Shown in pieces: positions 42,967 through 54,626 of a DNA stretch of 64,000 nucleotides. This stretch comes from Trichoderma breve. Lineage: Eukaryota; Ascomycota; Sordariomycetes; Hypocreales; Hypocreaceae. Position numbers and translations under genes: made by a program. The stretch lies in the NCBI RefSeq assembly GCF_028502605.1, contig NC_079234.1, forward strand, positions 1,984,001 to 2,048,000, written 5' to 3'. Below the pieces are notes generated by a model. The model worked only from the letters and a program-made list of their open reading frames with translations. It did no database searches and was not told where the DNA came from. Each line of letters starts with the position of its first letter. Positions within the stretch are counted from its first letter, which is position 1.

Positions 42967-43482
42967 CTAAGCCAAGACGTCGGAGAGTGTTAAAATTGGT
43001 GTGTTTATAATGAATTTGCTGTGCTTTAACGGTATAGCATTAAAACTGAGGATACCCATGGGATAATAAATTCGGACCCAATCAGGAATTCAGAGCATAA
43101 GGTGTTAAGCTGTTGAGATACAAACATGCTATTAGTAATCCTCTATCTCATATAGTAGATTGAGGTGGGTGTTGATGATTGGCTAGTCTGGTCCATTCAA
43201 TGGTCGTCCGATACAAAACACAGGTATGTACCTGCATTAATAGCTCAAGTGTGACTACTGAGTCTATTGTTTCTGCTATGGAAAGGTGTATTTTGGTATT
43301 TGGAGCATAGTTAATATTGTTTTCATCATTACAACTCAAAAACCCATCTTTCTTTACAAATAATATAGTGAGAGAAGTTATGATCTGACAACCGATGCTG
43401 AATACTCGAATAGATTGAAGCCTTCTTGAGGAGTAGGGTTTATAACCAACTCTCTCACTATATAATCTCATAAGCAAATAAT
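42967..43482. other. Convergent intergenic spacer
   Basis: AT-rich spacer between the 3' ends of the membrane protein and the P450; no gene seen. Confidence 0.5.
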
Positions 43483-45208
43483 CTAGCTGACTTGTTGTTT
43501 TTTCTTAACCTCTTGTTTATACTCCTCCATTACGTCGCCCTCGAGAAATTCTGCATCGCTCCTTTCCCAGGGATGGTCTATCTCCACCTTTCGAATAAGG
43601 TCCTCATACTTCTTGTTCCTAGGATTAATTCCATAAGAAAACTTGGCTGGGTGAGAAATAAGACCTGGAGTCTGCTTGCATTGCACGTCAATTTCCTTTC
43701 CATTCTCATCCACCCCTTTTGTAATTGTGAAAGCTGCAAGCAAGCGCACGACGGTAATGTAGATGCTCTCAGTCGCAAGGTATCTGCCAGGGCATACCCT
43801 ACGACCATATCCAAATGCCTCGTCACCAGGATCAGGTTCATTCCGTGGCTCCAAAAACCGCTCGGGCTCGAATACTAGAGGGTTTTTGTATACCTCAGGG
43901 TCGTGCGAAAACCACCATATGGATGGCAGTATGAATGAACCCTTTGGAATACGGTAGCCTCTAAAGGTGATTTCTTCTTCCGCTCTATGAGCTGTGCCAA
44001 TTGGTACAATCGAAAAGTATCGAAGCGCTTCCTTGGCTACAGCAGTAGTATAGGGCAAATTGTCTTGGTCTTCGTAGCCAGGTAGGCGATCGGAGCCAAC
44101 CACGCGGTCAATCTCTTCCTGAGCCTTTTTCTGGACTTCGGGGAAAAGAATCATGGCCAACGTAAAAGCCATAATCGTAGATACCGTGGTGTCTGCGCCT
44201 CCACCATACATGTCGGTTGCTGTGAGTGCAATGTTTGAACTGTCTTCCTCACTCACTCCTGTACCGTCTCCATGACCATGGGCTTTGATGTGCTCAGACA
44301 CATATGATGTCTGCTGATAAATGCCATTTTCCATTTGTTTTTGGACGAAATCATAAGGGGTCTTGGTAACGGCATCGTTGATGCTTTTCCATTTCCGCGC
44401 AGTCTGCTTGAAACCTGTTCCAGGAAACCAATCAGGAAGATGTCTGATAGCAGGGACGAAATCGGTCGCCCAATAAAGAGGCAAAAAGGCACTCGACAAA
44501 TTCGTCATGACGTCTTGCATAAGTTGAATGAGAGGATCTTGATTGAGTGGCTCAATGACATAGCCATACGTGATCCTCAGCATAATTGCAGATGCTTCGC
44601 TAGTTGATGGTCAGCGGCGAAGGTGATTTTTAAAGAGAAAAGGGAACTGAAAAGCCTGAAGAGTGCAGCTTTTTATCTTCAACTAACGTTTTAATGTGCT
44701 CAAAGAAGTTCTTGGGGTCCTTCAAAGTACGCAGTAAAAGGCGCTTTGATTCTATGTCTTGGACATCATTGAATCGCGATGCAAGAATCTTAGTCCCCAT
44801 TTGCTGGTGAATGAACTTGCGGTGTTGGCGATATAGATCGGTATATTGCATTGTAGGCATGAATCCACCATATCCACACATTTCAGCCCCAAAGAAGAAA
44901 ACTGGTCTACCAGAGGTCTTCAGTGAAGACTTTTCCAAGAGCTCAATAACGGCTGCCTTGTCGTGAAGGATAACCATTGTTTGGCCCAATACGGTAACAG
45001 AGCTAACAGGTCCATATTTGTCCTTGAAAGTAAGCCAGTGCTCGAATTCTGGTACTCCTGGAGGTGGAAGGTCTTTGATGTTGCCGACAAGTGGAAGAGG
45101 CTTTGGGCCAGGGGGTAGTGGAAGAAGGTCTTGCTTCTTGCGGAAGAAGAAGCGATAAACAACAAACACCAAGACAATGCTAATCTGAGCCAAAATGAAG
45201 TTCGACAT
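43483..45208 (-). CDS. Cytochrome P450 monooxygenase
   Basis: Two exons, 45208-44688 and 44599-43483, have an 88-nt intron and give 545 aa. The N-terminal membrane anchor (IVLVFVVYRFFF) is followed by the Pro hinge LPPGPKPLPLVGN. The I-helix reads MYGGGADTT (Asp310), K-helix EALR (Glu364-Arg367), then PERFLEP, and the heme loop FGYGRRVCPGRY with Cys443 as thiolate ligand. All canonical residues are intact. It is an ER enzyme needing CPR. Sequence style resembles fungal CYP families acting on secondary metabolites (OrdA-like), but the substrate is unknown. Its close neighbours do not form an obvious pathway. Confidence 0.93.
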
Positions 45209-47241
45209 TTTGAGTCTTTTGAACAGGGATAAAGATGAACCAAAAATGGCTACCCCTTACCTATTCAAGGGTTCGTGACTTGATCAGGAACGCCTTCCAT
45301 GACTGAGCAGACCCAGTCCATCTATATACCTATACACGTACTCGTACATGTAGGGCTGCGGGCGCATGAAGCGAAGCCAAGTTTCTCTTTTACACAACCC
45401 CACAGTGTTGGCCCTAATATCGTTTACATGATACTAACTATCTGATTAAGTAAGTGATCCGCCGTTCATCACGACTTAGTGTGATCGTGGACTTTTGATG
45501 ACGGCAATCATTCCCCCGCACATGATTCCAAACAATACATCTCCGGCGTCAGCGACATAATATGGGTCATGGACATATTTCCATTCAGAGAAAACTTACT
45601 ACCTAATATGTGTATTCGATATGACTCGTTACAAACTTCATGAAAAGTTCTGCTGGCTCTTAGGTGGTTTACATCATTGGCGCTTCGGAGATTATTCCTG
45701 CACGATACTTGCCCTGTACGAAGCATTCAGTATTCAGCATATGCTGTTTGTGTATTAGCCCCAGGAATTTCATTTTAGTTGTCTCAGGATTTAACCGCCA
45801 GTCTATTGCGGGCGGGAAATTCCGCAGTGTGGGCATAAGGATCGGTCAATCAATTTAGCGCCAGAGACGGAACCTGTTGCACCTATAATGGTGCGAGGTC
45901 ACCTCCTGCAACTCGCTTTCATGTGACAGCAAATAAATGGCTATATCCAATAGCCATTACTTCTTCATCCTAGAGTTGGTCACTAGAAGCAGAACTAACA
46001 GGTTAGTACTTGAGTTGCTTTGATACTCAACGGCTTTGCACCCCTAAACGAGGCAGTGGATACCCCTGACAACTCAACTCATGGTAGCAGTAGTTCTGGA
46101 TAGAGTGTGGAGTACTCCGTACCGCAAGGCGAATGACAATGCTCCGTTTAACAACTGCGCCCGCCGAGTCGCCTAGTCTGAAGGCCATGCCCTGTTTATT
46201 TACCCTATCTCTTGATTGACCACGACTCATTTCCGCTTGCCTCTACAGTATCCGTACTCTCTGCACGTTATTAGAGTTGTCTTTTGCAGTTGGTATTGAG
46301 AAAGTCTACTTTACAGGGTATAATAGTTCTATCTATAGACGATGGTTGCTTCGGACGAAGGGAACAAATGGAGTGCTAAACTGGCATGAATTGTAGAAAG
46401 ACTACCACATCCGTACTGTGGTTGTCACAAGCGAGAATACGTTGAGGCCAATGCTCTTATTAACTCTACAGTGCGAACATGTTTTGATTGAACTATTCCG
46501 TGATTCTAGATAATGCTATTTCATCAGTTGCCCCAGCAGGTGGCAGCATTTAGAAACAAAACGACGGAGATCTATTACAATAAAGGCGATACTTTGCAAC
46601 TTATTACAACTTGTGAGTCGTCAATAACACTACAACACGTATTTTAGTATCCAATTTATATGTCACCATTCGCAAAGCCCTTCCTCTTTCGTTTAGCCAC
46701 TGGAGCTCGCCATATCAGTTTTACCTATGAGGTATTCAGGTTTCTTAGTTCGTGTCTTTTTCTATGTATATACGAAGTTATTACTGTATCTCTCACAACC
46801 GCTTCTAGGTTGCAACCGCAATACTATCGTGATAATCACTAGCGGGTAAACCGGCAAGGGACGCCAATCCACTCACCCTATCCCCAAGGATTGTCTTCAA
46901 CGGCCCCACCGAATCCAGTCTATCAATCTCAAAAAGTATGCAAGAAGAATTTAGTCTTTCTTGATGTTTCTATTTCTGTGTCTGTGGATCTTGTACATCA
47001 TATAAAAGTACATATTGTAAGTACTACCCCGATAACTAAGGCCTCTCGCCCCCACGAATGCCATCTTTTCATCTTCATGTATTGAACACAACTTCCGTCA
47101 AAAGAGGTCCATAGTCAATCTGCCGTCAAATCTCCAATTTAGATAGCCTCCTCTTGAGCAACAAAGAGCCTGAGTAGCATATGTTGCTTAATCTGTATGT
47201 CAGTCTGCCTGATCATATAGCTTCCGAATGCTTCCAAAATG
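45209..47241. other. Intergenic region (2 kb)
   Basis: No ORF of recognised type on either strand. It includes the P450 promoter. Confidence 0.5.
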
Positions 47242-47772
47242 CTAGTAAACACATCTAAGCTTGAGCACCAATGCAGACCATTCTGTACTAAAAGCTGTGT
47301 CCTCGCCTCCAAAATCCTGCCATACACTTACAACAACCTCTTTTTGAGAAGCTCGTACAGAGAAATCTGTAGTACAGTATATACAACTGCTGCAGACTTC
47401 AGTATGTAGTAATCTAAAGGCCCTCTCAATGCATACATCGAGTCCGTCCCTGGTATCATTCGTGACCGTTTCATTGATTTCAGCTTGAGTATCTGGAGAC
47501 ATGCAGCCTGCGTAGAACTCAGCTAGGGTACCTGTGAGAGAAGGACCTTGTCGATGAGGGCAGATTGATATGTATCCCATAGATTGCATTGATATTGGGC
47601 TTTTGGCTTGGTAGTAACGCCAAACAGTATGAAGAAGGTATCGCCCACTGACAATCTTTGGATACACCGAATATTTTCTCTTGACCTTGTTTGTATCCAA
47701 GTCGTTTGGTCTGAGATACGTGTGATATGGTTCAATGAGACTCTTGAGATATTTCTCATATCTTGGCTCCAT
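47242..47772 (-). CDS. Hypothetical protein resembling fungal F-box-family C-termini (tentative)
   Basis: The ATG at 47772 gives 176 aa. Phrases such as ISICPH, CSSCIYCTTDFSV and VVVSVWQDFGGEDT...W resemble the Cys-containing core and the 'W-x-D-hG' segment seen near the end of many fungal F-box-like hypotheticals. The C-terminal frame may continue through a splice into 47139-47240, but no good donor was found. The upstream F-box half is absent, so it may be a fragment. Confidence 0.4.
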   Translation of the reverse strand: MEPRYEKYLKSLIEPYHTYLRPNDLDTNKVKRKYSVYPKIVSGRYLLHTVWRYYQAKSPISMQSMGYISICPHRQGPSLTGTLAEFYAGCMSPDTQAEINETVTNDTRDGLDVCIERAFRLLHTEVCSSCIYCTTDFSVRASQKEVVVSVWQDFGGEDTAFSTEWSALVLKLRCVY

Positions 47773-47823
47773 ATTCTTCAGTCGGGTGTACTTGAGCGTA
47801 ACTTGAACATGTATGTGACTTAG

Positions 47824-49157
47824 ATGAAACGTATACTGTCAATGAAACCAACCACTTGTTACGAAGTGTTTGGGGAAAACAAGTTGGTGCTGCTGAGCCG
47901 ATATCGTACGGGCGCATTGCGTGCCTTGTCTAGCACCAATCTATTCTCAACGCGAGATCTGGAGGTCCTACAGGCTTTGACTCTCATAATAGTGAGTCCA
48001 AAATATGCGTAAAATGAAAGGAAACGAAGATTCAATCTAACCGTCTCTTATATTCTTACTTCAAGATGATCGATCCACAGTCCGAATTCTCAACTACAGC
48101 AGTGGCACTGGCCATGCGCACCGCCCATAAAATGGGTTTGCACCGCGCTGCTGAAGACAATCATATGCCTTTCTTCAAACAGGAGATGCAAGTCCGCTTG
48201 TGGTGGTATATCCGCGGCCTGAATTCACGCGTCCGTCGTGGCATGGGTTTGTTATCGACAATCGATGATTTGGGCGATGCTCGCCTCCCGATGAATGTCA
48301 ATGATGCAGATCTGCATCCGTGTATGGAGAAGCCGCCTGCTGTTCAGCACACAGCAGCCACAGAAATGGTCTACTGTTTGATGAAATATGACCTCTGGAG
48401 CTTCGTGCGCAGGTCTTCCAACTTTTTCGGCAGCCTGAACCCGAGAGAAAAGGCAGCCCAGCTGGCTACATCGACCAGTGTTGAGAGCGTGGTGAAGAAG
48501 AAAAAGGTTCTGGGAGAGGTAGGTCGTATGCTTGAAGAGAAATACCTTGCCCATCTCGATCCAAGCATACCATTGCATCAGCTATCGGCTGCTCTAGCAG
48601 GCCTTACAATTCACAACCAGCAATTTTCGATGTTACATCCGCGGAATCAACCCCAAAGAGGTAAATACATGTCCCAGGCTGATCAAGACCTCGTCTTCGA
48701 AAGCAGCGTCAGGTTGCTGGAATTGAACCATGAAGTGCGCAATACAAGCTTCTCAACTAACCTGGTGGATCACATGGTTTGTCGGACACAAATCGATGCC
48801 TTGGTGTACATGATTAGCGAGCTGCGGCGGAGGGCGAGTGGCCATCTGGTTGAGACCGCATGGGCCCTACTCGAGGATGTGTATAGTCGCCAGTCAATGG
48901 CACTCCCCTTGGATCAAAAGTTCCATACCGCACTAACAGATTTAACTCTACAAGCATGGGAAACTCGTAAGAAGGAATTGGGACCCGAAATAGAGGCACC
49001 CAAGTCTATTCAGACTCTACAAGCAGGAAAGGAGCAGCGAGAAAATTTGGCTGAGCAAGTGGCGGGCGTGGACGTTCTGCAGACTGGGCTTATTGGCGAT
49101 TGGACGCAAGATGAGCCTCTCGATTGGACCTACTGGAATGACCTGCTTCAGCTATGA
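47824..49157 (+). CDS. Fungal-specific transcription-factor domain protein lacking a zinc cluster
   Basis: Two exons, 47824-47991 and 48066-49157, give 419 aa. It opens inside the regulatory domain with RTGALRALSSTNLFSTRDLEVLQALTL, then MRTAHKMGLHR and LWWYIRGLNSRVRRGMG, the usual order in Zn2Cys6 regulators. No CxxC cluster lies upstream on this strand: the preceding 500 bp carries only an opposite-strand ORF. So the DNA-binding half is lost or the true start is elsewhere. The ATG at 47824 follows a TAG, which could also be an intron acceptor. The C-terminus ends in an acidic/aromatic segment (EPLDWTYWNDLLQL) typical of activation regions. Confidence 0.72.
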
Positions 49158-49691
49158 GATCTCAAGCAGTCAATTGACACTACGGTACCTTTTGGTCGCA
49201 GAACTCACTCGTCGCTATCACTCGAATGCGGCGTTATGGCAGGCCATCACGGGCTTACGGGCCAATTCGTCCCAATTAGGAAGTACGGGCCCGAGCCCCC
49301 GAGCTTCACCAAATTATATCAGGCCAAAGAACGCAGAACATGCAGACAACTGGCTGCAATGTTGCGCAATGCAGATCAGAATAAACGCAATCATCTACGA
49401 TTTCGAATTCAAAAATCCAATCAATAAGGAATGGGCCATAGAAACAGAGAGTGAAAGTTGGCGACCTAAGGTAGAGCCACCCATTACGGAGTATCTCAAC
49501 GGCGTTCGGAGTTGAGAATGGAGGGGAGCCGGCCTCCTTCTTGGAACTCCATACCTGCATTGAGAAACACAGGCCCGAGTCGCCCGAGCCTCTGTATGAA
49601 TGGATCGCGCAATAAATAGGGCAGATGGCATTTCGCAAGGCATAAAAACTTCCAAGTTCACTTCCAAGCTCCCTTCCAAGACAAAGTAAAC
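49158..49691. other. Intergenic spacer upstream of the methyltransferase
   Basis: The overlapping ORFs here have no recognisable motif. It holds the promoter of the next gene. Confidence 0.45.
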
Positions 49692-50546
49692 ATGGCGCAA
49701 ACCAATCTGCCGAGCTACTATGCGCGAGGTCACTCTGAGTATACCATCGCAACACACCTGAGACGCAAAGCGGAAACAGACGCCGCCTTTCTGCTGCCCT
49801 ATATCAAAACGACGGACCATATTCTTGATGTAGGCTGCGGTCCAGGCACCATTACAACCAGCTTAGCGAAATACGCCGGTGAGGGTAAGACTGTTGGAAT
49901 AGACCTCTCGGCGGACGTTTTGCAAAAGGCGAGGGCACTGGCAGACGAATCCAATGTTCCAACCCAAGGGTCAGGCTCTGTCGTCTTTGAAGAAGGCAAT
50001 GTTGTGGACGGACTTGCCTATCCTGACAACACGTTTGATGTCGTCTATAGCTCTCAAGTCCTCGGGCATCTCCCACAGCCCGACATACCACTCCGGGCGT
50101 TGGCCGAAATGCGGCGGGTCCTGAAGCCGGGCGGCATTCTAGCTACTCGGGACGGCATGGGCCAGCACTTTTACCCACAGAGCTTCGACCTTGATCGATT
50201 GTGGGGAGCAAATCAGCTTCGGGCGTCACGCAAAGGACAGCCTGAGGCAGACCCCACGGCAACGGTAATGCCAGCGCTTCTTCGTAAGGCCGGCTTCGAT
50301 GTCGACGGAGGGAAAGTCCATGTCGGCGCTGGAACCAGTGTGTTCTCGGATGCGGAAGCACGGAAGCGGTTGGCCTGGCGTGCCGATGGTCAGCTACAGC
50401 CAGGAGATCCTTTCTACCAGACCTGGTTGGATGCTGGCATCTCTGAGGACGAAATCCAGGAGACACTACGTGCCGTAAGAGGGTGGGCTGACACGGAAGA
50501 TGCCTGGCTCGTGCTTCTGCAGTGCGAGATTCTCGCGTGGAAGTAG
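49692..50546 (+). CDS. Class I SAM-dependent methyltransferase (UbiE/methyltransferase-11 type)
   Basis: A single exon gives 284 aa. Motif I is ILDVGCGPGTIT near 45-56, followed by the acidic strand end GIDLSADVL, motif II DNTFDVVYSSQVLGHLP and motif III RVLKPGGILATRDG. The first 40 residues are a helical cap. These are all hallmarks of the Rossmann-type methyltransferase fold. The substrate is not predictable; small-molecule C-, N- or O-methylation is usual. It sits next to a regulator-like gene on the same strand, but nothing shows a shared pathway. Confidence 0.9.
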   Translation: MAQTNLPSYYARGHSEYTIATHLRRKAETDAAFLLPYIKTTDHILDVGCGPGTITTSLAKYAGEGKTVGIDLSADVLQKARALADESNVPTQGSGSVVFEEGNVVDGLAYPDNTFDVVYSSQVLGHLPQPDIPLRALAEMRRVLKPGGILATRDGMGQHFYPQSFDLDRLWGANQLRASRKGQPEADPTATVMPALLRKAGFDVDGGKVHVGAGTSVFSDAEARKRLAWRADGQLQPGDPFYQTWLDAGISEDEIQETLRAVRGWADTEDAWLVLLQCEILAWK

Positions 50547-50752
50547 CTTTGGATCAACTGCCCACGGAAAGGGAGAGAGAATGACAGGTATGAATCTCGT
50601 TATGGAGTCATTGGCCAAAGAAGATGGAATATGTACTTGTCCCATTGCTATATACGGCTATGTACCGAACCGTCTGGGTATGGTTTACCAAACGGTTATG
50701 AGAATATATACAAAGTTTTATAATCCACCATGATCCTCGCGCAAGACGCCGT

Positions 50753-51211
50753 TTATGCTGCAATTGACCAGGTGAAGCTCCTGATGAGGGATCCGTCGTT
50801 GTCGTGGCCACCGAAAGCCTGCCACAGATCGAGGCACATATCAATGGACTGCTCGCTGCTGGTGTTCTCATCAGCGACAACAGCCTGGCGGGTAACGCCG
50901 TTGTGTGTCATGGTGATGACCTTGGCGCACAGGCTGTTCTCCTGGTCAGACGGGCCATGAGCATCAAAGATTCCTGACGGGAGAGCAACCAGAGGCAGGT
51001 TTGGGGTTGAGTTGGGAAAGAAGGTGCTGAGGCCGCAGGCGCCGGACTGGTAGAAGATTTGGCGGCAGTTGGAGGCAGATCCGAACATGAAGATGGAACC
51101 AGGGGTTCCAGAGCCAGAGACGGTGGCTCTCTCGGCGAGGTCCTCCTCGACGGGGGCAGCTGAGGCAGTGAAGGCCAGGACGACGCTGGCGATGGCGAGT
51201 GAGAACTTCAT
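50753..51211 (-). CDS. Small secreted protein with double-psi beta-barrel (RlpA/expansin-like) fold
   Basis: A single exon gives 152 aa. A typical signal peptide (KFSLAIASVVLAFTASA) ends near residue 19, followed by a short acidic pro-segment (VEEDLAER). The mature part has four cysteines (49, 59, 95, 126) and the pattern GACGLSTFFPN...LVALPSGIFD...LCAKVITMTHNG...AVVADENT...DMCLDLWQAFG...FTWSI, which follows the order of RlpA-like double-psi barrels. The Asp of the catalytic pair is present (VADEN). Size and secretion fit an apoplastic or cell-wall-acting effector-type protein; a definite role is not shown. Confidence 0.78.
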   Translation of the reverse strand: MKFSLAIASVVLAFTASAAPVEEDLAERATVSGSGTPGSIFMFGSASNCRQIFYQSGACGLSTFFPNSTPNLPLVALPSGIFDAHGPSDQENSLCAKVITMTHNGVTRQAVVADENTSSEQSIDMCLDLWQAFGGHDNDGSLIRSFTWSIAA

Positions 51212-52545
51212 CTTGAAGGTTGTTGGAGAAGATTGCGAGAACCTGAAGTGTGTTTTGAGATTGATGCTCTGGGATAGACGTCAAAACACGAGCGATCCAA
51301 GCTACTCTTATATACTCGCCCACTACGACTCCTCTACTTCCAGGTTCGTCTTCCAAGTCTGTCCATTATTCAACACCCGCAAACTAAAATCTCACAGAAA
51401 GCTCAGAATAATTATGCCGATGGACATTCACTCTCATGTACGTAAGTCGCAAACGAAAATCCTCACCGATCCTTGCATCCGTTGCCCTTATACTACCACC
51501 CAGCCCCCAGACCCAAATCCCCTATACGAACGTGGAACCTCGAAAAACTATATTCGCGTCAAGATAACCTCAGCCTAGAGCCCCCACCCCTTTCGACAAA
51601 TAGTGGCTCACTCCTCGACAAACAAGGCAGGTAACCGGACTCGCCAGCGCTGCCTGTGTACTCTTATACCCCCAGCAGGTTTGCATGCTAGCTTCCTTAT
51701 AACGCCTCTGCACGCGGCGATCCCAAAGCTGCCTATTTGGGCGTTTTGACGGACTTACACAGCAAGGGTCCGTCGTGCCATGGCTCAGTGCTATACGAGG
51801 CAAAATTATTTTTCCGTCGATTCGAAAAATGTCCCGGATGTGGGCCACGAGCTGACAAGGGAAAGAGAGAAGGAAAAAATGGGCTGACTAGGGAACAGGG
51901 GTCGTCGAGTTTAATCGCCTGTGCTTTTCTGGAGTGAAGCTTGTTTTTTTCTTTTTTCCCCTGGTTATGACTTTATGAAGGAACGACGGGGGGTTTTGAC
52001 AAACTCGTGGACTAACTTCTTTATGTAGTAGTAGGCAATTGTTCCAACAGTATTCTGTGAAGAACGAAGTATAAGTACAAAGCTGAGGGCCGGCATAATG
52101 CAACCTTGATGTATAAGCATAAGTCCAAACTGAGAGATCTCATCGTTCTGATGGTTGCTTCCGGATCCTGTAGCTTGCTCATGCACCTGAGAGCTTTGGG
52201 TTCTTGGCCGACTGCTTATATGTATTCAAGCACTCCTAGAGCCTCGTATCGGCAAGTTTTACCTCAACTTACCATGCTTCCGGGAATTTAGCTGCTACAT
52301 ACGGAGAGGCCGACGAACTCAGATCCATCCAAAGCGTTCATCGCTTATGTAGTGGTGCTACCACTTGTAGCATTTCCGCTTCGTGTTGACGACCTCGCCA
52401 CTCATCATACATCAAAATTCACGCAATCCAGGCATCATACGGTCCATTCAGAGTTCCATTTTCATGTAAGAGCGTTACGAGAACTACATATTCATATTAC
52501 ATTACATTACACTTACACTACACACAAGCCCATACTCCTTGGATC
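51212..52545. other. Intergenic region (1.3 kb)
   Basis: This is the promoter of the small secreted protein and the 3' flank of phospholipase B. Only short unsupported ORFs are present. Confidence 0.5.
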
Positions 52546-54626
52546 TCAGATCGCAAGCATAAACGCGAAGCAACCTAGCAATAGCGTCTCGCTTATCCGA
52601 GCAGCCGAAGACGTCGACTGCTCTGTCGTGTTGGCGAGGATCTGCGCCGGCTCATAGGTATTCGGCAAGGTATCATTGGTCGTGCCATTCCAGCAGTATC
52701 TCGCAAAGCAATCTGCACACTTTGAAGGAATCCTAGTCCTGGTGCGGACGAGGCTTCGGGCCAAAATGGCGCAGCCGATGCATGCCGGCCAATTCGAATC
52801 CACCGTGCCATTGCCCATGGTTGCCATATTGTATCCGTTCTGGATGATCTGATTGCGCTCCTCAATACTGTATTCCAAGTCAAAGGTTGAAACGTTGGAC
52901 TGGAATGAGTACGGAGCATTAGGCATATATACGATGAGCGGCCCACGAGGAGTGTTGCTGCCGTTGGTACAGCCGAAAAAGGTAGGCCGCTGGTTCAGGC
53001 CCAAGTTGACAAAGGTGTTCTGATCGGGCACATCTGGGAATCTGCTGTCGTTGGCAGAGACCCTGGCCTCTGATCTGTTGAACGTTGCCACCATGGCAGT
53101 GCCATTTGGCCACAGTGTTTCTGTATCGGCAGAACCATCAACAGCAAAGATGACGTCGACTTCTCGTTCGGCCAGAAGCAGCGGATGCAAGGGGATGTTT
53201 TGTAAGTCCTCTCCACCATCTACGAGAGCCAGAACCGTGGAATTAGCATTCAAATTTCCGCTGGAGTTGTATCTGAAGAACGGATTCGGCCAGTTCGCAA
53301 TGTCTCTGTTTTCTGAGCCAACGTTTGCCAGCGTGCGATTTATTGCGCTAATCAAGAATTCTGGCACACCCTCTACCCTTCCAATTTGTAAGAATGCCTG
53401 GTTAAATAGAGAAGATGAGGTGCCCATGACAAAGCCAGCATTGTCGACCCCCGCGATGCAACTTCCGTTACGTGGAATAGTGCCATTAGTGAAGTTGGAG
53501 CCGACGAATTGAAGCGGTGCAAAGGCTTCGAGACCAGGGTCGTACGATCCCATTTCCCAAGGGTTGAACTCGAAGACTGTCGAGTTACTGGCTATCTGGA
53601 GCTGCCCTGAAGTTCTCTCAATGGCGACGATCAACGGCAGTGGAGTTTGAGCCGATACAAAGTCTGTATCATTTGATATAGATGAAAAGGTGAACGCTGT
53701 TGGAAGAGTTAGTCCACTTCACGAATGTCGTGTTGAAGGTATCGTCATACCAGGTCCTCCGTCACTCGGATCTACGAGCTGGTAAGATAATGCTCTGCCC
53801 CAATAATCTGTTATTGTTGTATTGAAGCCGGCATCTCTCTTACCGTCAACATCATCAAACAGTTGTCGGTAATATCTCGTGATAGAAAGACCATCGGGTC
53901 CTGCAATTGGCCGACACATAATTAGTGAGAGTGCATGTTATGGAGATGCAGTGTCATACCGTTGAGGATGGAGTGATCGAATTGCCAAATGGTACTGAGA
54001 AATCCATCTGTAGCAAAGATGATGGATTCGACCGACGTAAAGTTCTGAACGTAAAGACTACCGACGAGCCAGCTTCCGCCGGAAAGACCGCTAAGATACG
54101 TGGCTGACTGTAAAAGGCCTCCCAGATGGCCGGTTTCCGTCGCATTTGTCGATCTGTTGTCAAATGCTGCCAGAGCCCCAGCTCCGTTCATCAAAGCTCG
54201 GTAGCCTCCACCGGAGATGGCGATGGCTACTCTTGGTAGGCCGGTGCCAGCGTTTGTGAGGTTATCGATGTATCTGCCGGTGTCAAGACCGGTGATATTG
54301 GCGCGGCTGAGCACATCTTTCATGGCTTGGACTGTGTTATTTGTGCGAAGAGGAAGCCAATCTGTTTCGTTAGTCGACAAGCCTGTGGCCGCGCGGATCG
54401 TCGGCCTATGGGCTGGGCATGAAACCACAGCTGGAGTGTAGCCATCAGGAGCAACTGGAGCAGCTCGTTCAAGAATCGATAATGCTTGAATGCCTGGCGG
54501 AAAGTACGAAGCTACAGCTCATTGTATCAGCCTCGCTGTTGACGTTATAGCTGTCTGCGATGACGGCATACCAGGAATCATCATATACCCAATGAAACAA
54601 ACGAGGATGCGACTTATGTTGATCAT
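52546..54626 (-). CDS. Phospholipase B / lysophospholipase, secreted and probably GPI-anchored
   Basis: Four exons, 54626-54572, 54511-53960, 53900-53751 and 53696-52546, give 635 aa. Exon 1 encodes the signal peptide (ISRILVCFIGYMMIP). The cytosolic-PLA2-type catalytic core is complete: SGGGYRA (oxyanion hole, about 118), GLSGGS (nucleophile Ser, about 161) and LVDGGEDLQNIPLHPL (Asp, about 409). Many N-x-S/T sequons and a C-terminal hydrophobic stretch after small residues (SAARISETLLLGCFAFMLAI) indicate glycosylation and a GPI signal. Length fits the fungal PLB family (600-650 aa). It hydrolyses acyl chains of phospholipids and lysophospholipids outside the cell. Confidence 0.93.

Noticed and set aside
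41605..51211. Second biosynthetic cluster (P450, regulator, methyltransferase)
   Set aside because: No core enzyme, 2 kb gaps between genes and no shared promoter motif seen.
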